From Chlamydiota bacterium (GTDB taxonomy: Bacteria; Chlamydiota; Chlamydiia; Chlamydiales; Parachlamydiaceae), in NCBI GenBank assembly GCA_013285965.1, contig JABDGQ010000006.1:1-64000 (forward strand): a stretch of 64,000 nucleotides of DNA. Direction: 5' to 3'. Positions 11,221 to 21,211 of the stretch are shown piece by piece (the stretch's first letter is position 1; each line of letters opens with the position of its first letter). Made by a program: the position numbers and the translations under genes. The notes under the pieces are model-generated. The model searched no databases and was not told the origin of the DNA. It saw only the letters and a list, made by a program, of their open reading frames with translations.

Positions 11221-11871
11221 ATGTTTGAGCTAGATGACTGTGAACGATTGCGCTTAAAACAGATGCTGCGATATGAAGAACTGTCATATAGCCAAGGTTA
11301 TCGCTTAGTAGCAGGTGTTGATGAGGCAGGCCGTGGTCCTTTGGCTGGACCGGTAGTGGCAGCGGCTTGCGTTATTCCACTAGGTGTATTGATAGCAGGG
11401 ATCAATGATAGCAAACTGCTTTCACGTAAAGGGCGGCAGTATCTTTTTGATCGTTTGACGACTGATAAGCGTATTGTTTATGGCATTGGTATGGCAGACG
11501 CACAAGAAATTGATCAGATAAACATTTTGCAAGCTACAATACAAGCTATGTGGAGAGCTGTGCAACAGTTAGCCTGCCCGCCGGATTGTCTTTTGATTGA
11601 TGGTAAACACATACAGCACGCCACAATTCCTAGCATGGGGATTGTGCGTGGTGATCAACTTTCACAATCTATCGCTGCAGCATCTATCATCGCAAAAGAA
11701 AGCCGTGATCGCCTTATGTTGCAATATCACAATCAGTGGCCACTTTATGGCTTTAATATGAATCAAGGATATGGAACAGCTGTACATCTTGAGCGCATAA
11801 AAACGTATGGAGTCTGTCCGATTCATCGTCTTTCTTTTGCCCCTATGAAATCGCTTACCAATGTGAATTAA
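11221..11871 (+). CDS. rnhB: Ribonuclease HII
   Basis: '[23 protein letters not shown]', '[12 protein letters not shown]'. Confidence 0.95.
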   Translation: MFELDDCERLRLKQMLRYEELSYSQGYRLVAGVDEAGRGPLAGPVVAAACVIPLGVLIAGINDSKLLSRKGRQYLFDRLTTDKRIVYGIGMADAQEIDQINILQATIQAMWRAVQQLACPPDCLLIDGKHIQHATIPSMGIVRGDQLSQSIAAASIIAKESRDRLMLQYHNQWPLYGFNMNQGYGTAVHLERIKTYGVCPIHRLSFAPMKSLTNVN

Positions 11872-11886
11872 TTAAATTAACTTATT

Positions 11887-12831
11887 ATGTCATTTTTTGT
11901 TTCTTTTGCAGCTAAATTGCTGCCACTTTATTTGTATATAATTCTCGGTATTATAGCCGGTCGTAAACTGAGCTCCAATTCAGAAAGTATTGCCAAAATA
12001 ATTTTTTATATCATTAGTCCATTAGTTATTCTCAATGGTGTCATAAACACAAAGCTTGACGCCGCCGTACTCAGTGTCCCTTTTATATCATTTATAATCG
12101 CCTCTATATTGTGTCTTGCATTTTATCGTTTTTCAAAAAAATTATGGCAAGATGCTTCAAGAAATATTATGGCTTTCAGTGCTGGCTCGGGGGCCACAGG
12201 GTTTTTTGGATTGCCTATAGCCATGATACTATTTGATACACAAACAGAAGGGGTTTACATTATGGCTTTATTAGGTATGACCTTATATGAAAATTCTTTA
12301 GGTTATTACATGATGATGCGTGGCACTTTTACCAATGTACAATGTGCTAAAAAAATCTTAGCATTACCGACGCTTTATGCTTTCTTAGGTGGTATTATCA
12401 TCAATATCTGCCATTTGCCGTTGCCCAATGTATATTATGAATTTATGGATCAAATGAAAAGCGTTTATGTGGTTTTAGGGATGATGATCATAGGATTGGG
12501 TTTATCTAGTATTGCTAGAATAAAATTAGATCCTAAATTTATTTCCATGGCTTTTTTGGCTAAGTTTATAGTGTGGCCAGTAGTAGTATTGGCTATTATT
12601 GCCATTGATGGTGCATTGTTTGGCATTTATGACATACATGCGCAAGAAGCGCTCATTTTACTTTCCATCGTCCCCTTAGCAGTTAATTCTATAGTGATGG
12701 CCTCAATGATTAATTTTCAGCCAGAAAAAATAGCTATCACTGTATTATTGAGTGCCATTTTTGCTTTTTTCTATATACCATTAATGAGTTTTTTATTTTT
12801 AGAAAGTGTGCACGATAAATTCCAATTTTAA
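11887..12831 (+). CDS. AEC (auxin efflux carrier) family transporter
   Basis: ~10-TM protein; 'FAAKLLPLYLYIILGIIAGRKL', 'SAGSGATGFFGLPIAMILF'. Confidence 0.75.
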   Translation: MSFFVSFAAKLLPLYLYIILGIIAGRKLSSNSESIAKIIFYIISPLVILNGVINTKLDAAVLSVPFISFIIASILCLAFYRFSKKLWQDASRNIMAFSAGSGATGFFGLPIAMILFDTQTEGVYIMALLGMTLYENSLGYYMMMRGTFTNVQCAKKILALPTLYAFLGGIIINICHLPLPNVYYEFMDQMKSVYVVLGMMIIGLGLSSIARIKLDPKFISMAFLAKFIVWPVVVLAIIAIDGALFGIYDIHAQEALILLSIVPLAVNSIVMASMINFQPEKIAITVLLSAIFAFFYIPLMSFLFLESVHDKFQF

Positions 12832-12861
12832 CTAAATTTTTTGGCGAGGAGTGTTTAAGGC

Positions 12862-13557
12862 ATGGACCATTCAATCTCAACCCCCAACTCGATCACACCT
12901 ATTTTATTAATTTTGTTAGGCCCACCAGGTTCAGGTAAAGGGACACAAGCTAAAAGAATAACACAAGAATTTAATCTGCCCCATATTTCTACTGGTGATC
13001 TTCTGCGTTCACATATTTCTAATAATAGCTCAATTGGACAGAAAGCTTCTAAGTTTATGCAACAAGGATTGTTAGTGCCTGATGAAATAGTCATGGCCAT
13101 GTTATTTGATCGAATTGCACAAGATGATTGTAAAAAAGGTTTTTTATTAGATGGTTTTCCGCGCACTTTGGAGCAAGCGCAGCAATTGGCTGCATATCCA
13201 TTTTGCAGTATGGCGCAATTGATTGTACTGAGTTTAGAAGTACCAGATGAAGAAATCATAGAAAGAGTAACTGGAAGATTAACCTGTCAAGCATGCGGAG
13301 CGATTTACCATCGCCGTATGTTAGCGCCCAACGCTCATAATAGTTGTCAAGCTTGTGGTGGGAAACTTGTGACGCGCAATGATGATAGTGTATCCATTAT
13401 CAGCGAAAGGTTAAAAGTTTATTACGCACAAACCAGCCCATTAATTCAATATTACGATCAGTTGGGAGTACTGACTACTTTTGATGGCACACAACCACCT
13501 ATGGCTGTTTATGATGAGTTAAAAAAATATCTCTATAATAGACTTTTTTCAAAATAA
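12862..13557 (+). CDS. adk: Adenylate kinase (zinc-finger LID type)
   Basis: 'LLGPPGSGKGTQAKRI', 'DGFPRTLEQAQQL', LID 'CQACGAIYH...CQACGGKLVTRNDD'. Confidence 0.93.
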   Translation: MDHSISTPNSITPILLILLGPPGSGKGTQAKRITQEFNLPHISTGDLLRSHISNNSSIGQKASKFMQQGLLVPDEIVMAMLFDRIAQDDCKKGFLLDGFPRTLEQAQQLAAYPFCSMAQLIVLSLEVPDEEIIERVTGRLTCQACGAIYHRRMLAPNAHNSCQACGGKLVTRNDDSVSIISERLKVYYAQTSPLIQYYDQLGVLTTFDGTQPPMAVYDELKKYLYNRLFSK

Positions 13558-13560
13558 GTC

Positions 13561-13741
13561 TAATCTTACTCACCTTATCTATAATTTGAAGAGTGTCTTT
13601 AGTGCCTATCCGCAGCCATCTATAAAGGAGACACATTTTGCAAAGAGCTTAGTCTATTTGCTACAATGTGTATCCTTATATATAGCTCTAGGCTATCTCA
13701 AAAATCACTTGTTCAAATTATGCCTAAGGTGAGTAATCTTA
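13561..13741. repeat. MITE-like element, copy 2 (13569-13733) with perfect 8-bp target site duplications TAATCTTA
   Basis: TAATCTTA at 13561-13568 and 13734-13741 flank CTCACCTTATCTATAATTTGAAGAGTG...CACTTGTTCAAATTATGCCTAAGGTGAG; interior ~85-90% like copy 1 by eye. Confidence 0.9.
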
Positions 13742-15175
13742 TTCGTCATATATCGATTCGTCATCAAATTCATCATCATCAAATGTTTCGTCCATTTCTT
13801 TTGCTGCTGCGTGCTCTTGTACGTAGTCATGCTTTGGCTTGGCTGGTTCAGGTCGTTCTCTTTTTACTTTGCCACGCAAAAATAATAACAAGGGGACGCC
13901 ACCAAAATCAAAAGTTTGGCGCATTTGGTTATAGAGGTACTTTTTGTAACTCTCGATCATCAAATTAGGGGAGTTGACAAAGAGAATAAATTTAGGTGGT
14001 GAAATGCCAACTTGTGCCATATAATAGATGCGCAAGCGTTTGCCATTGAGCATCGTGGGATGATTTTTTTGTAGAGCTAAGGCGATGAATTTATTTAATT
14101 CAGGAGTACTAATACGTTTGGCAGCATTAACATGTACCATTTGCACAGCTGGAAAAATTTTGTCAATATTGCGTCCCTCGGCCACAGAGATAAATATCTT
14201 AGGGCAATGTTTTAAAAATGGGACGTTTTCTTCCAAATTTTTTAAGCAATGTTCCATGCGGCAACCTTTGATCAGGTCCCACTTATTTAGTAAAATGATA
14301 CATCCTTTGCCAGCTTCTTCGATCCTGTTAGCGATTTTTTTATCTTGTGCCGTAATGCCCTCGCGTGCATCGAGCATTAGCAGGCACAAATCGGCCCGCT
14401 CGATCGCTCGCTCAGTGCGAATGGCGGCAAATTTATCGACCACTTCATGTTCAGCCCCTTTACGGCGAATACCAGCAGTATCAATTAACAGGCATGGCTG
14501 TCCTTCGTATTCAAACGCTACATCAATGCTATCACGTGTTGTGCCGGGAATGGGGCTAACGATACACCGTTCTTCATCAAGTATGTAATTGACTAGAGAG
14601 GATTTACCAACATTAGCGCGCCCTACTACGGCGATTTTAAGAGTGTCGTCGTAGGCTTCATTGTTATTCTCATTTTTAGAGATATTGGCAAATGCCGTTT
14701 CCAATAATTCAGCAATTTGCCAACCTTGTGCTGCTGAAACTGGTACTAGCGGTGCAATTCCTAAAGCATAAAATTGATTGAGGAGATGGGCTTGCTCTAA
14801 ATTATCAATCTTATTGACGGCTAAACAGACTGGTTTGCGCGTGCGCAACAACATTTTAGAAACTTCTTTATCAAGTAATGTTATGCCAATATGGGCATCA
14901 ACCACTTGTATTATAGTATCGGCTTCTTCGATGGCAATTTCAGCTTGACGTTTAACTTCTTCATTAAAAGGTAATGGTGAATTGGCATGAATGCCCCCTG
15001 TATCAATTACTTCAAATTGCAATCCAAATAATTCAGCTTTAGCATATAAACGATCACGTGTAATCCCTTCAGCTTCATCCACAATGGCAATTTTGCGTTG
15101 GCAAATGCGGTTAAATAGTGCAGATTTCCCTACATTTGGTCGACCTACAATCGCTAGTTTTGGTAATTTAGCCAC
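13739..15175 (-). CDS. der: Ribosome biogenesis GTPase Der (EngA), two GTPase domains
   Basis: 'LAIVGRPNVGKSALFNRI', 'IAVVGRANVGKSSLVNYI', 'GTTRDSIDV', KH-like C-terminus. Confidence 0.95.
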   Translation of the reverse strand: MAKLPKLAIVGRPNVGKSALFNRICQRKIAIVDEAEGITRDRLYAKAELFGLQFEVIDTGGIHANSPLPFNEEVKRQAEIAIEEADTIIQVVDAHIGITLLDKEVSKMLLRTRKPVCLAVNKIDNLEQAHLLNQFYALGIAPLVPVSAAQGWQIAELLETAFANISKNENNNEAYDDTLKIAVVGRANVGKSSLVNYILDEERCIVSPIPGTTRDSIDVAFEYEGQPCLLIDTAGIRRKGAEHEVVDKFAAIRTERAIERADLCLLMLDAREGITAQDKKIANRIEEAGKGCIILLNKWDLIKGCRMEHCLKNLEENVPFLKHCPKIFISVAEGRNIDKIFPAVQMVHVNAAKRISTPELNKFIALALQKNHPTMLNGKRLRIYYMAQVGISPPKFILFVNSPNLMIESYKKYLYNQMRQTFDFGGVPLLLFLRGKVKRERPEPAKPKHDYVQEHAAAKEMDETFDDDEFDDESIYDE

Positions 15176-15349
15176 TAATTTCCCCTTATATTGTGTATGG
15201 CAAAGAAACTCTCGCTTCCAAATTAGAAAGGCAAGGTATACTGAAAGGATAGATTCTAAATTAACAAAGAATAAAAATACAGAATTTTAAATCAATTTTA
15301 CTACTTATCAATGTAGTTTTAATCATAATGTTGCTATAATAGATTTCTC

Positions 15350-15366
15350 ACCAAAGCTGCTTTGGT
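15350..15366. promoter_or_regulatory. Near-perfect palindrome upstream of sulP (candidate operator)
   Basis: ACCAAAGC-T-GCTTTGGT just downstream of a TATAAT at 15335-15340. Confidence 0.35.
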
Positions 15367-15418
15367 TGGAAAAATCTGTATTTTTATAATAATATTTTAT
15401 TGCTCGTAGTAATCCTTT

Positions 15419-17329
15419 ATGCCATATAATCATAGTGTTGATGAAGTATCATTAACCTGCTTTAAAAAAGATTTTGAACGCTATTCTTGGGCGATGTTTC
15501 GCACTGATATTTTGTCAGGCTTATCGGTTGCGATGCTGACATTACCACAAGCGCTCGCTTACGCTTTAGTAGCCGGTCTACCAGTCTCATCTGGTTTGTA
15601 TGCTGCCATTTTTTCAGCCATGATCGTGGCTTGGTTTGGTTCTTCTAGGCATATGATCGTAGGACCTAGTAACGCTATTGCTATTCTAATTCAAGGGGGC
15701 ATTAGTACTGTACTATTAACTTATTATCGTGGTCAAGAAGGGGCGCCTAGCGAAGCATTAGTTTTACAAATTTTAACACAACTAATGCTATTAGTAGGTG
15801 GCATTCAAATATTAGCCGCTTTTCTTAAATTAGGGCGTCTGACTCATTTTGTCAGTCATACTGTCATTATTGGTTATGTGACCGGTGTGGCCCTTGCATT
15901 AATCATAAATCAATTATTTACACTCCTGGGTGTTGCTACGCCGGTAGAATTTACTTCCCTATATGAGCGAGGTAAATATATTATTACACATTTGTCTCTA
16001 ATAGACTGGCCAACTGCCTTTATTGGCATCAGTTGTTGGTTATTTTTAATAGGATTAAAGCGCATTGATCGCAAAATACCCGCCGGTGCCATTATGTTGG
16101 CAATTATTGCAGTGTTAGCTTACTGTTGCGATTATTTTTCCACATATTTATTTGCAATGAAGTATTCATTTTTTAATTGGGAAAGTTTGCACGCTTTTGT
16201 GGCCCATGTGGCTATAGTTGGCGATACACATTTTGATGGCCTGCTTCCACAGTTAGCTTGGCCTGATTTTACCTTGGGCTTTGTCAATAGTTTATTACCG
16301 GTAGCTTTTGCGATTGCATTATTGAGTGTAATGGAGTCGATTTCGACCTCTAAAGCTGTGGCTGCAAATTCTGGGCAACATTTGTCAACTAATCAAGAAA
16401 TTTTTGCGCTGGGTTTAGGTAATTTTTGTGCCGCTTTTATGGGAGCAATGCCAGTATCTGGCAGCCCTTCACGTTCAACTTTAAGTTATGAAAATGGCGC
16501 CAAAACACGTCTTGCAGCGGTTTTTAATTCATTGTTTGTGGCCGTTATTTTGCTTGCCTGTGGATTTTTAATTCACCACATTCCAGTTGCGGCTTTTGCA
16601 GCCCTCCTTGTGTATTCAGCTGGTAGTATTGTCAATTATAAGCAGTTACTTATGTGTATAAAAGCAACTCGCTCTGATGCCTGTGTGCTTATTCTCACCA
16701 TAATTTCTTGCATATTTTTGAGTCTGGATACTGCTTTTTATATAGGTGTTATTATGTCTATCAGCCTATATCTTAAAAAAGCGGCAATACCAGAACTAAT
16801 AGAATTTACCTTAGATGAAGAAGGTGGTTTGCACGCCGTTGATGTCAATCATCATGAATCGCGTCAAGTCCGACTTATTAAAGTAGAAGGAGAGTTGTTT
16901 TTTGGTGCAGCCGATTTGTTTCAAAGTGCTCTAAAGGCTATTACAGAAGATGATCGAACCACTCGTGTGCTTATTTTACAACTTAAAAATACGCGCGATA
17001 TCGATGCCACTGCCTGCTTGGCTCTACAGCGTCTTTATAATTACTTGACAAGTTCGGGCAGACATCTTATTGCTTGCGGCATTACACGCCCCATTTGGGA
17101 TGTTTTAAGCGATTCAGGTATGATAGAGGTTATCGGTAAAGCAAATTTATTTATTTTTGATGAGCATCACCCTCAATTATCATATCAACGTGCTTTTTTA
17201 CGCTCACATGCCATCGTCACTGGCCAGATAAATAGTCAGGTTAATGCGCCGGTGGCAGTACCAGTATTTAATCATGGAGTTGAAGCGGGCGAGCTTTATA
17301 AAGAAAAGCCATTAAATGCGGCTACTTGA
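15419..17329 (+). CDS. SulP-family anion permease with STAS domain
   Basis: 'SGLSVAMLTLPQALAYALVAGLPVSSGLYAAIFSAMIVAWFGSSRHMIVGPSNAIA'; C-terminal STAS-like region. Confidence 0.92.
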   Translation: MPYNHSVDEVSLTCFKKDFERYSWAMFRTDILSGLSVAMLTLPQALAYALVAGLPVSSGLYAAIFSAMIVAWFGSSRHMIVGPSNAIAILIQGGISTVLLTYYRGQEGAPSEALVLQILTQLMLLVGGIQILAAFLKLGRLTHFVSHTVIIGYVTGVALALIINQLFTLLGVATPVEFTSLYERGKYIITHLSLIDWPTAFIGISCWLFLIGLKRIDRKIPAGAIMLAIIAVLAYCCDYFSTYLFAMKYSFFNWESLHAFVAHVAIVGDTHFDGLLPQLAWPDFTLGFVNSLLPVAFAIALLSVMESISTSKAVAANSGQHLSTNQEIFALGLGNFCAAFMGAMPVSGSPSRSTLSYENGAKTRLAAVFNSLFVAVILLACGFLIHHIPVAAFAALLVYSAGSIVNYKQLLMCIKATRSDACVLILTIISCIFLSLDTAFYIGVIMSISLYLKKAAIPELIEFTLDEEGGLHAVDVNHHESRQVRLIKVEGELFFGAADLFQSALKAITEDDRTTRVLILQLKNTRDIDATACLALQRLYNYLTSSGRHLIACGITRPIWDVLSDSGMIEVIGKANLFIFDEHHPQLSYQRAFLRSHAIVTGQINSQVNAPVAVPVFNHGVEAGELYKEKPLNAAT

Positions 17330-17334
17330 TTCAT

Positions 17335-17358
17335 TAGACTTCTTTCGAAAGAAGTCTA
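17335..17358. repeat. Perfect 24-bp palindrome between convergent sulP and yidD-like genes
   Basis: TAGACTTCTTTCGAAAGAAGTCTA; terminal CTA (17356-17358) is the minus-strand TAG stop of the yidD-like gene. Confidence 0.85.
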
Positions 17359-17754
17359 TTGTGTTTTATCTTGTGGAACCGGGTCATACTTCATAATTTG
17401 GCCAGCACCATCACAAGTCTTGCGATAAACCCAATCCTCTGAATTTTCGCGCATTAGCCGATCACAGCCCATGCAAAAACCTTGAAAAAAGCCATATTTT
17501 CGCATAGCCTCTAAAGTGTATTGAGAGCTGCTTGGAATGTAGTGGCTACGTGGGCCATCTGCGGGAGAAATAACTGTTTGGTGAAAGCGGATAGCCTTGA
17601 TGCCAAATTCAGATAAAGGTGAACAATTTTTTATACAAGTAATCTTATGTTCAGTTTTGCAGTTGGCAAGGTCCGCATCTTTGCCCCAAGGATCAGCCTG
17701 ACAGGAAAATGTGGTAAGAATGGCTATCATCGAAAAGAAGCCTAATGAACGCAT
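17356..17754 (-). CDS. YidD-like (membrane protein insertion efficiency factor family) protein
   Basis: 'GIKAIRFHQTVISPADGPRSHYIPSSSQYTLEAMRKYGFFQGFCMGCDRLMR'; N-terminal signal peptide. Confidence 0.7.
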   Translation of the reverse strand: MRSLGFFSMIAILTTFSCQADPWGKDADLANCKTEHKITCIKNCSPLSEFGIKAIRFHQTVISPADGPRSHYIPSSSQYTLEAMRKYGFFQGFCMGCDRLMRENSEDWVYRKTCDGAGQIMKYDPVPQDKTQ

Positions 17755-17777
17755 TTAAACCCCTGATTGCCTTAAAG

Positions 17778-17805
17778 CACTCTTCAAATTATGCGGTAAG
17801 GTGAG
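17778..17805. repeat. Solo terminal repeat of the MITE-like family
   Basis: CACTCTTCAAATTATGCGGTAAGGTGAG is the reverse complement of the copy-1 left end with one inserted G. Confidence 0.75.
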
Positions 17806-17852
17806 TTATAATTACAAAAGAAGTCTATTTTAACAAGCGTAGCAAATAGCTA

Positions 17853-18851
17853 TTAAAATCCAGTTTCAAACATCAATACTGGGAAAAAACAGTGATCCAT
17901 AAGCATTGGCGTAGTAACACTATCATAAAGGCGAGCATTATATTCTTGGGCAGCAAGTCCCGCGCCATTAATACCTCCTAAATACCAGCCTGTCTCCAAG
18001 CTTGCGGTGACTAATCCAGCCGCTGGGTATCCATGATGAAAGAATTGATAAGCTGCTATGGTGAAAAGGGCATTGATGATAAACGAAGTAATGGCAGATC
18101 GTTTTTGTCCCACATAATAATAGCCGGCGCCTGGTAATAGGGCATTAAGTGCACGGGCACGCGCTGGCGATTTTGCGCACTGATCATACAAAGCCATATT
18201 TGCCAGTAACTCTTGTGCATCTTTGTGCTGGGAGATTTGTGTGTGCAACATAGATAAATTGCCATCCTGAGCACTTTCAAATACTAATAAATCAGCAGCT
18301 GTTTCGGGTGAATATTTGGAAATAGCAAGCCAGACGCAATTGGCTTTATCAGGTTGGTTGGTTTGCATATATGCATCGTAAAGCATAATTAAAAGATTAT
18401 TAAAGGCTGCAAATTTTACATCGGCCTGTGCCAAGCAGCTTGTTTCAAAAAAATTGATCATCTCTTGAAATTTACTGCCCAAATAATAACATAGCATAAT
18501 GTCGTATGATATTTGTGTGCAGCGCTCTATGTTTTCACAAGGAATAAGCAGTAAAGCCCGTTTATAGCAAGTAATAGCGCGATACAAATCATCTTCACAA
18601 GCAAAAGCATTACCCATACGCAATTCTTTTGACCAATCTTCTTGTTGCTCCTCTAAAGAAAGTGGAACAAACGGGCTTGAAAGGTGATCTATGCCGTGTC
18701 GTGCTGGTATGCTAGTGATACCAGTAGCAATTACCTCATCTACCTCATCATTACAATTAAATTGACAACCCGACAATAATAGCCACATTAAGCTCAATAA
18801 AGGAACAGTTTTTAGCCATTTAAAACAACTATTATAAACAGATTTTATCAT
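17853..18851 (-). CDS. Putative lipoprotein, TPR-like with C-terminal membrane segments; coupled to gspD
   Basis: Lipobox 'LLLSGC'; helical repeats; C-terminal 'PGAGYYYVGQKRSAITSFIINALFTIAAYQFFHHG'; 4-bp overlap with gspD. Confidence 0.55.
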   Translation of the reverse strand: MIKSVYNSCFKWLKTVPLLSLMWLLLSGCQFNCNDEVDEVIATGITSIPARHGIDHLSSPFVPLSLEEQQEDWSKELRMGNAFACEDDLYRAITCYKRALLLIPCENIERCTQISYDIMLCYYLGSKFQEMINFFETSCLAQADVKFAAFNNLLIMLYDAYMQTNQPDKANCVWLAISKYSPETAADLLVFESAQDGNLSMLHTQISQHKDAQELLANMALYDQCAKSPARARALNALLPGAGYYYVGQKRSAITSFIINALFTIAAYQFFHHGYPAAGLVTASLETGWYLGGINGAGLAAQEYNARLYDSVTTPMLMDHCFFPVLMFETGF

Positions 18852-21211
18852 CCTTCATCACAACCAATTTCATCTGGATCGGTTGGCTTGAGGGCAAATT
18901 GATCTAATGCTTCATCTATTTCATAATTCCACAAGCGACGAAACTTGGATTTTTCACGGAAAACATCTTGTTGACGTTTTGTGATATCTTCTAGTTCCTT
19001 TTCAGTATCTACAATAAGAGGGCGAATAAAAAGCATTAAATTGCGTTTATTATCACCATTAGCTTTAGAGTTAGCTGCTCCCCCAATAATCGGAATACCA
19101 CCCAAACATGGAATGCGATCGATGGCTCGTATCTCTTGATCTTCAATCATGCCACTTAAAATTACAAAAAAGCCATTGGGAACGTGTACTTTCGTAACGG
19201 TGCGCGTTTTAGATAATACGCGTACTAAATTGACATCTACCTGATTGATATTGCCTGTATTGGCTGTTGGTTCCTGATTAGTCGTTTCTTGCAAGATATC
19301 AAGAGTAATTACACCGTCGTTGCTAATTAGTGGGGTGACGCGCAGCAATGTGCCGACATCCATGAATTGAAAATTATTCGTAATGATCGAGCCAAGATCA
19401 TTTGAAAGCGATTGTGTTTTATAGCGATCAACACCACCAACAAATACTTCAGCAGTTGTGTTGTCTTCCACAACTATTTTAGGATTCATCAAAATACGCG
19501 TTTTGGAATTGGTATGGATGGCTTTAATCAAAGCCCCAATCGAATTAAAACGAGTACCATGATGTGTGAGGTGTGTACCAATGATATTAGCCGTATAACC
19601 GCTATTACCAAATAAAAGTTGAGGAGTTTGTGCCGGAACACTGGAGGCATCGGCAATAATGTTAGCAACATCTGCTCCTGCGCCCACATCTGTATTTGCA
19701 ATAGCGTTGGCAGCAGTCGTTAATAAGCCACCTAAACCGGCATAATTTTGTGCGCCAATGACAGATCCGCCACCAAAAATGGTGTCCCATTCTACACCGT
19801 ATGATAAGGCATCGACGACATTAGCTTCCAGAATCAACATTTCAATAAACACTTGACGTAATGGAGTGTCAAGCTCGGTGACTAAATGTTTTACCTGCCC
19901 AATAGCACTAGCTGTGCCAGTAAAGATTAAAGCATTACTGGATTCGATCCATTGGGTGCTATTAATAGCAGAGACCAGGTCAACATTAGCAGACCCGGTC
20001 AAACGGAGGCTATTGGCGATTTTGCGTAGGGCGATTTCAATTTGGTCGCCGCGGCGATAATGTAATTTATATATTTCAAAAAGTGTCCGTTCCACTCTAC
20101 CAAGTGGGATACCCTCTGACCATTGTGAGGCTGGCGAAAGCTCACCGGGCATAAAATTGTGGCTTTCATCGAATATATCGGGAGAGAAGGGGGCGTCAGA
20201 TGATTCTAAAGTGCCAGGTCTACCGGGTCTACCTGGTAGATTTTCTAAGTTAGGTCTTTGTGGTAAGTTTTCAAAGCCCTCTCCTGGTTCTCCATTTGGA
20301 CCCACACCAGAGGCTCTAAAAGGTTTATTAGAAGGGCGTAAATTTTCAATTGAAATTGTTTGATTGGTGGCAGTATTTGAATCAATATTCTCTAAAATGG
20401 CCAGTGCTTTTTCGACGATAAATGGGTTAGAGACAATGAAAATACTATTAGTTGGTGAATTTGGCACTAGTGTAAATGGATTGCCTTGTGCAATTGGTTG
20501 CAATAAACGTACCACTACGTCAATGAGCGAATCAGCAAAGCCATTGCGAACAACATACTGCCCCATAGTTACACCACTATTAGGTGCATCTAATGATGAT
20601 ATTAATTGGGCGATTTTGTTTATGGTAGTGACTAAATCGGTGATTACTATTGTATTGGTATTGCGTAAAACTTCCACCAAAGCACTGTCTGATAAAAGTG
20701 GTTTGATAATTTCACTGGCTTGCTGCGGATCTAATGCATTTAAACGGAAAATGCGTGTCACTAACTCTGATTCGCGCGATGAGATGACACCTTCACCTTC
20801 ACTAACAATGCGTGCGGGAGCCCTAACAGCTGCGTTGCGGTGAATGATTATATTGTTGCCTTGTTCGATTAACGATAAATCGCGTATCCGCAGCTCTTGT
20901 AATAAAGCTGACATTAAATTTGCAATGGAGGTGGCTTCTTCCGTAACTATTGTTACGTTGAATTGCAAATCTTGATCATCAAAAATAAAATTTTTGCCTG
21001 AAATGCGGCTAATGAAGCGAATGTACTCTATGATAGCTACATTGTTGAAGCTGATGGAGACATCATTGGCGCTATAATTATTTGCTGTCTTATTGCTCTC
21101 AGCTGAGGAAGGGGGACTATTCTGAGCCATTAGCGCTGGGGTGGGCAAATAGGTCAAGAATAAGGTTAAAATAATATAGCGACAATAATTAAGTGCACAG
21201 TATCTTTTCAT
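18848..21211 (-). CDS. gspD: Type II secretion system secretin GspD
   Basis: Signal peptide, N-domains ('VSISFNNVAIIEYIRFISRISGKNFIFDDQ'), secretin core 'VPNGFFVILSGMIEDQEIRAIDRIPCLGGIPIIGGA'. Confidence 0.88.
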   Translation of the reverse strand: MKRYCALNYCRYIILTLFLTYLPTPALMAQNSPPSSAESNKTANNYSANDVSISFNNVAIIEYIRFISRISGKNFIFDDQDLQFNVTIVTEEATSIANLMSALLQELRIRDLSLIEQGNNIIIHRNAAVRAPARIVSEGEGVISSRESELVTRIFRLNALDPQQASEIIKPLLSDSALVEVLRNTNTIVITDLVTTINKIAQLISSLDAPNSGVTMGQYVVRNGFADSLIDVVVRLLQPIAQGNPFTLVPNSPTNSIFIVSNPFIVEKALAILENIDSNTATNQTISIENLRPSNKPFRASGVGPNGEPGEGFENLPQRPNLENLPGRPGRPGTLESSDAPFSPDIFDESHNFMPGELSPASQWSEGIPLGRVERTLFEIYKLHYRRGDQIEIALRKIANSLRLTGSANVDLVSAINSTQWIESSNALIFTGTASAIGQVKHLVTELDTPLRQVFIEMLILEANVVDALSYGVEWDTIFGGGSVIGAQNYAGLGGLLTTAANAIANTDVGAGADVANIIADASSVPAQTPQLLFGNSGYTANIIGTHLTHHGTRFNSIGALIKAIHTNSKTRILMNPKIVVEDNTTAEVFVGGVDRYKTQSLSNDLGSIITNNFQFMDVGTLLRVTPLISNDGVITLDILQETTNQEPTANTGNINQVDVNLVRVLSKTRTVTKVHVPNGFFVILSGMIEDQEIRAIDRIPCLGGIPIIGGAANSKANGDNKRNLMLFIRPLIVDTEKELEDITKRQQDVFREKSKFRRLWNYEIDEALDQFALKPTDPDEIGCDEG

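Noticed and set aside
13666-13968. 100-aa + strand ORF spanning the MITE right end and antisense to der
   Set aside because: Runs from non-coding repeat into the der coding region on the opposite strand; no RBS or domain signal.
14085-14588. 167-aa + strand ORF antisense to der
   Set aside because: Shadow ORF opposite conserved GTPase motifs.
20364-20843. 159-aa + strand ORF antisense to gspD
   Set aside because: Shadow ORF opposite a clearly coding secretin; composition of a reverse-complement reading frame.
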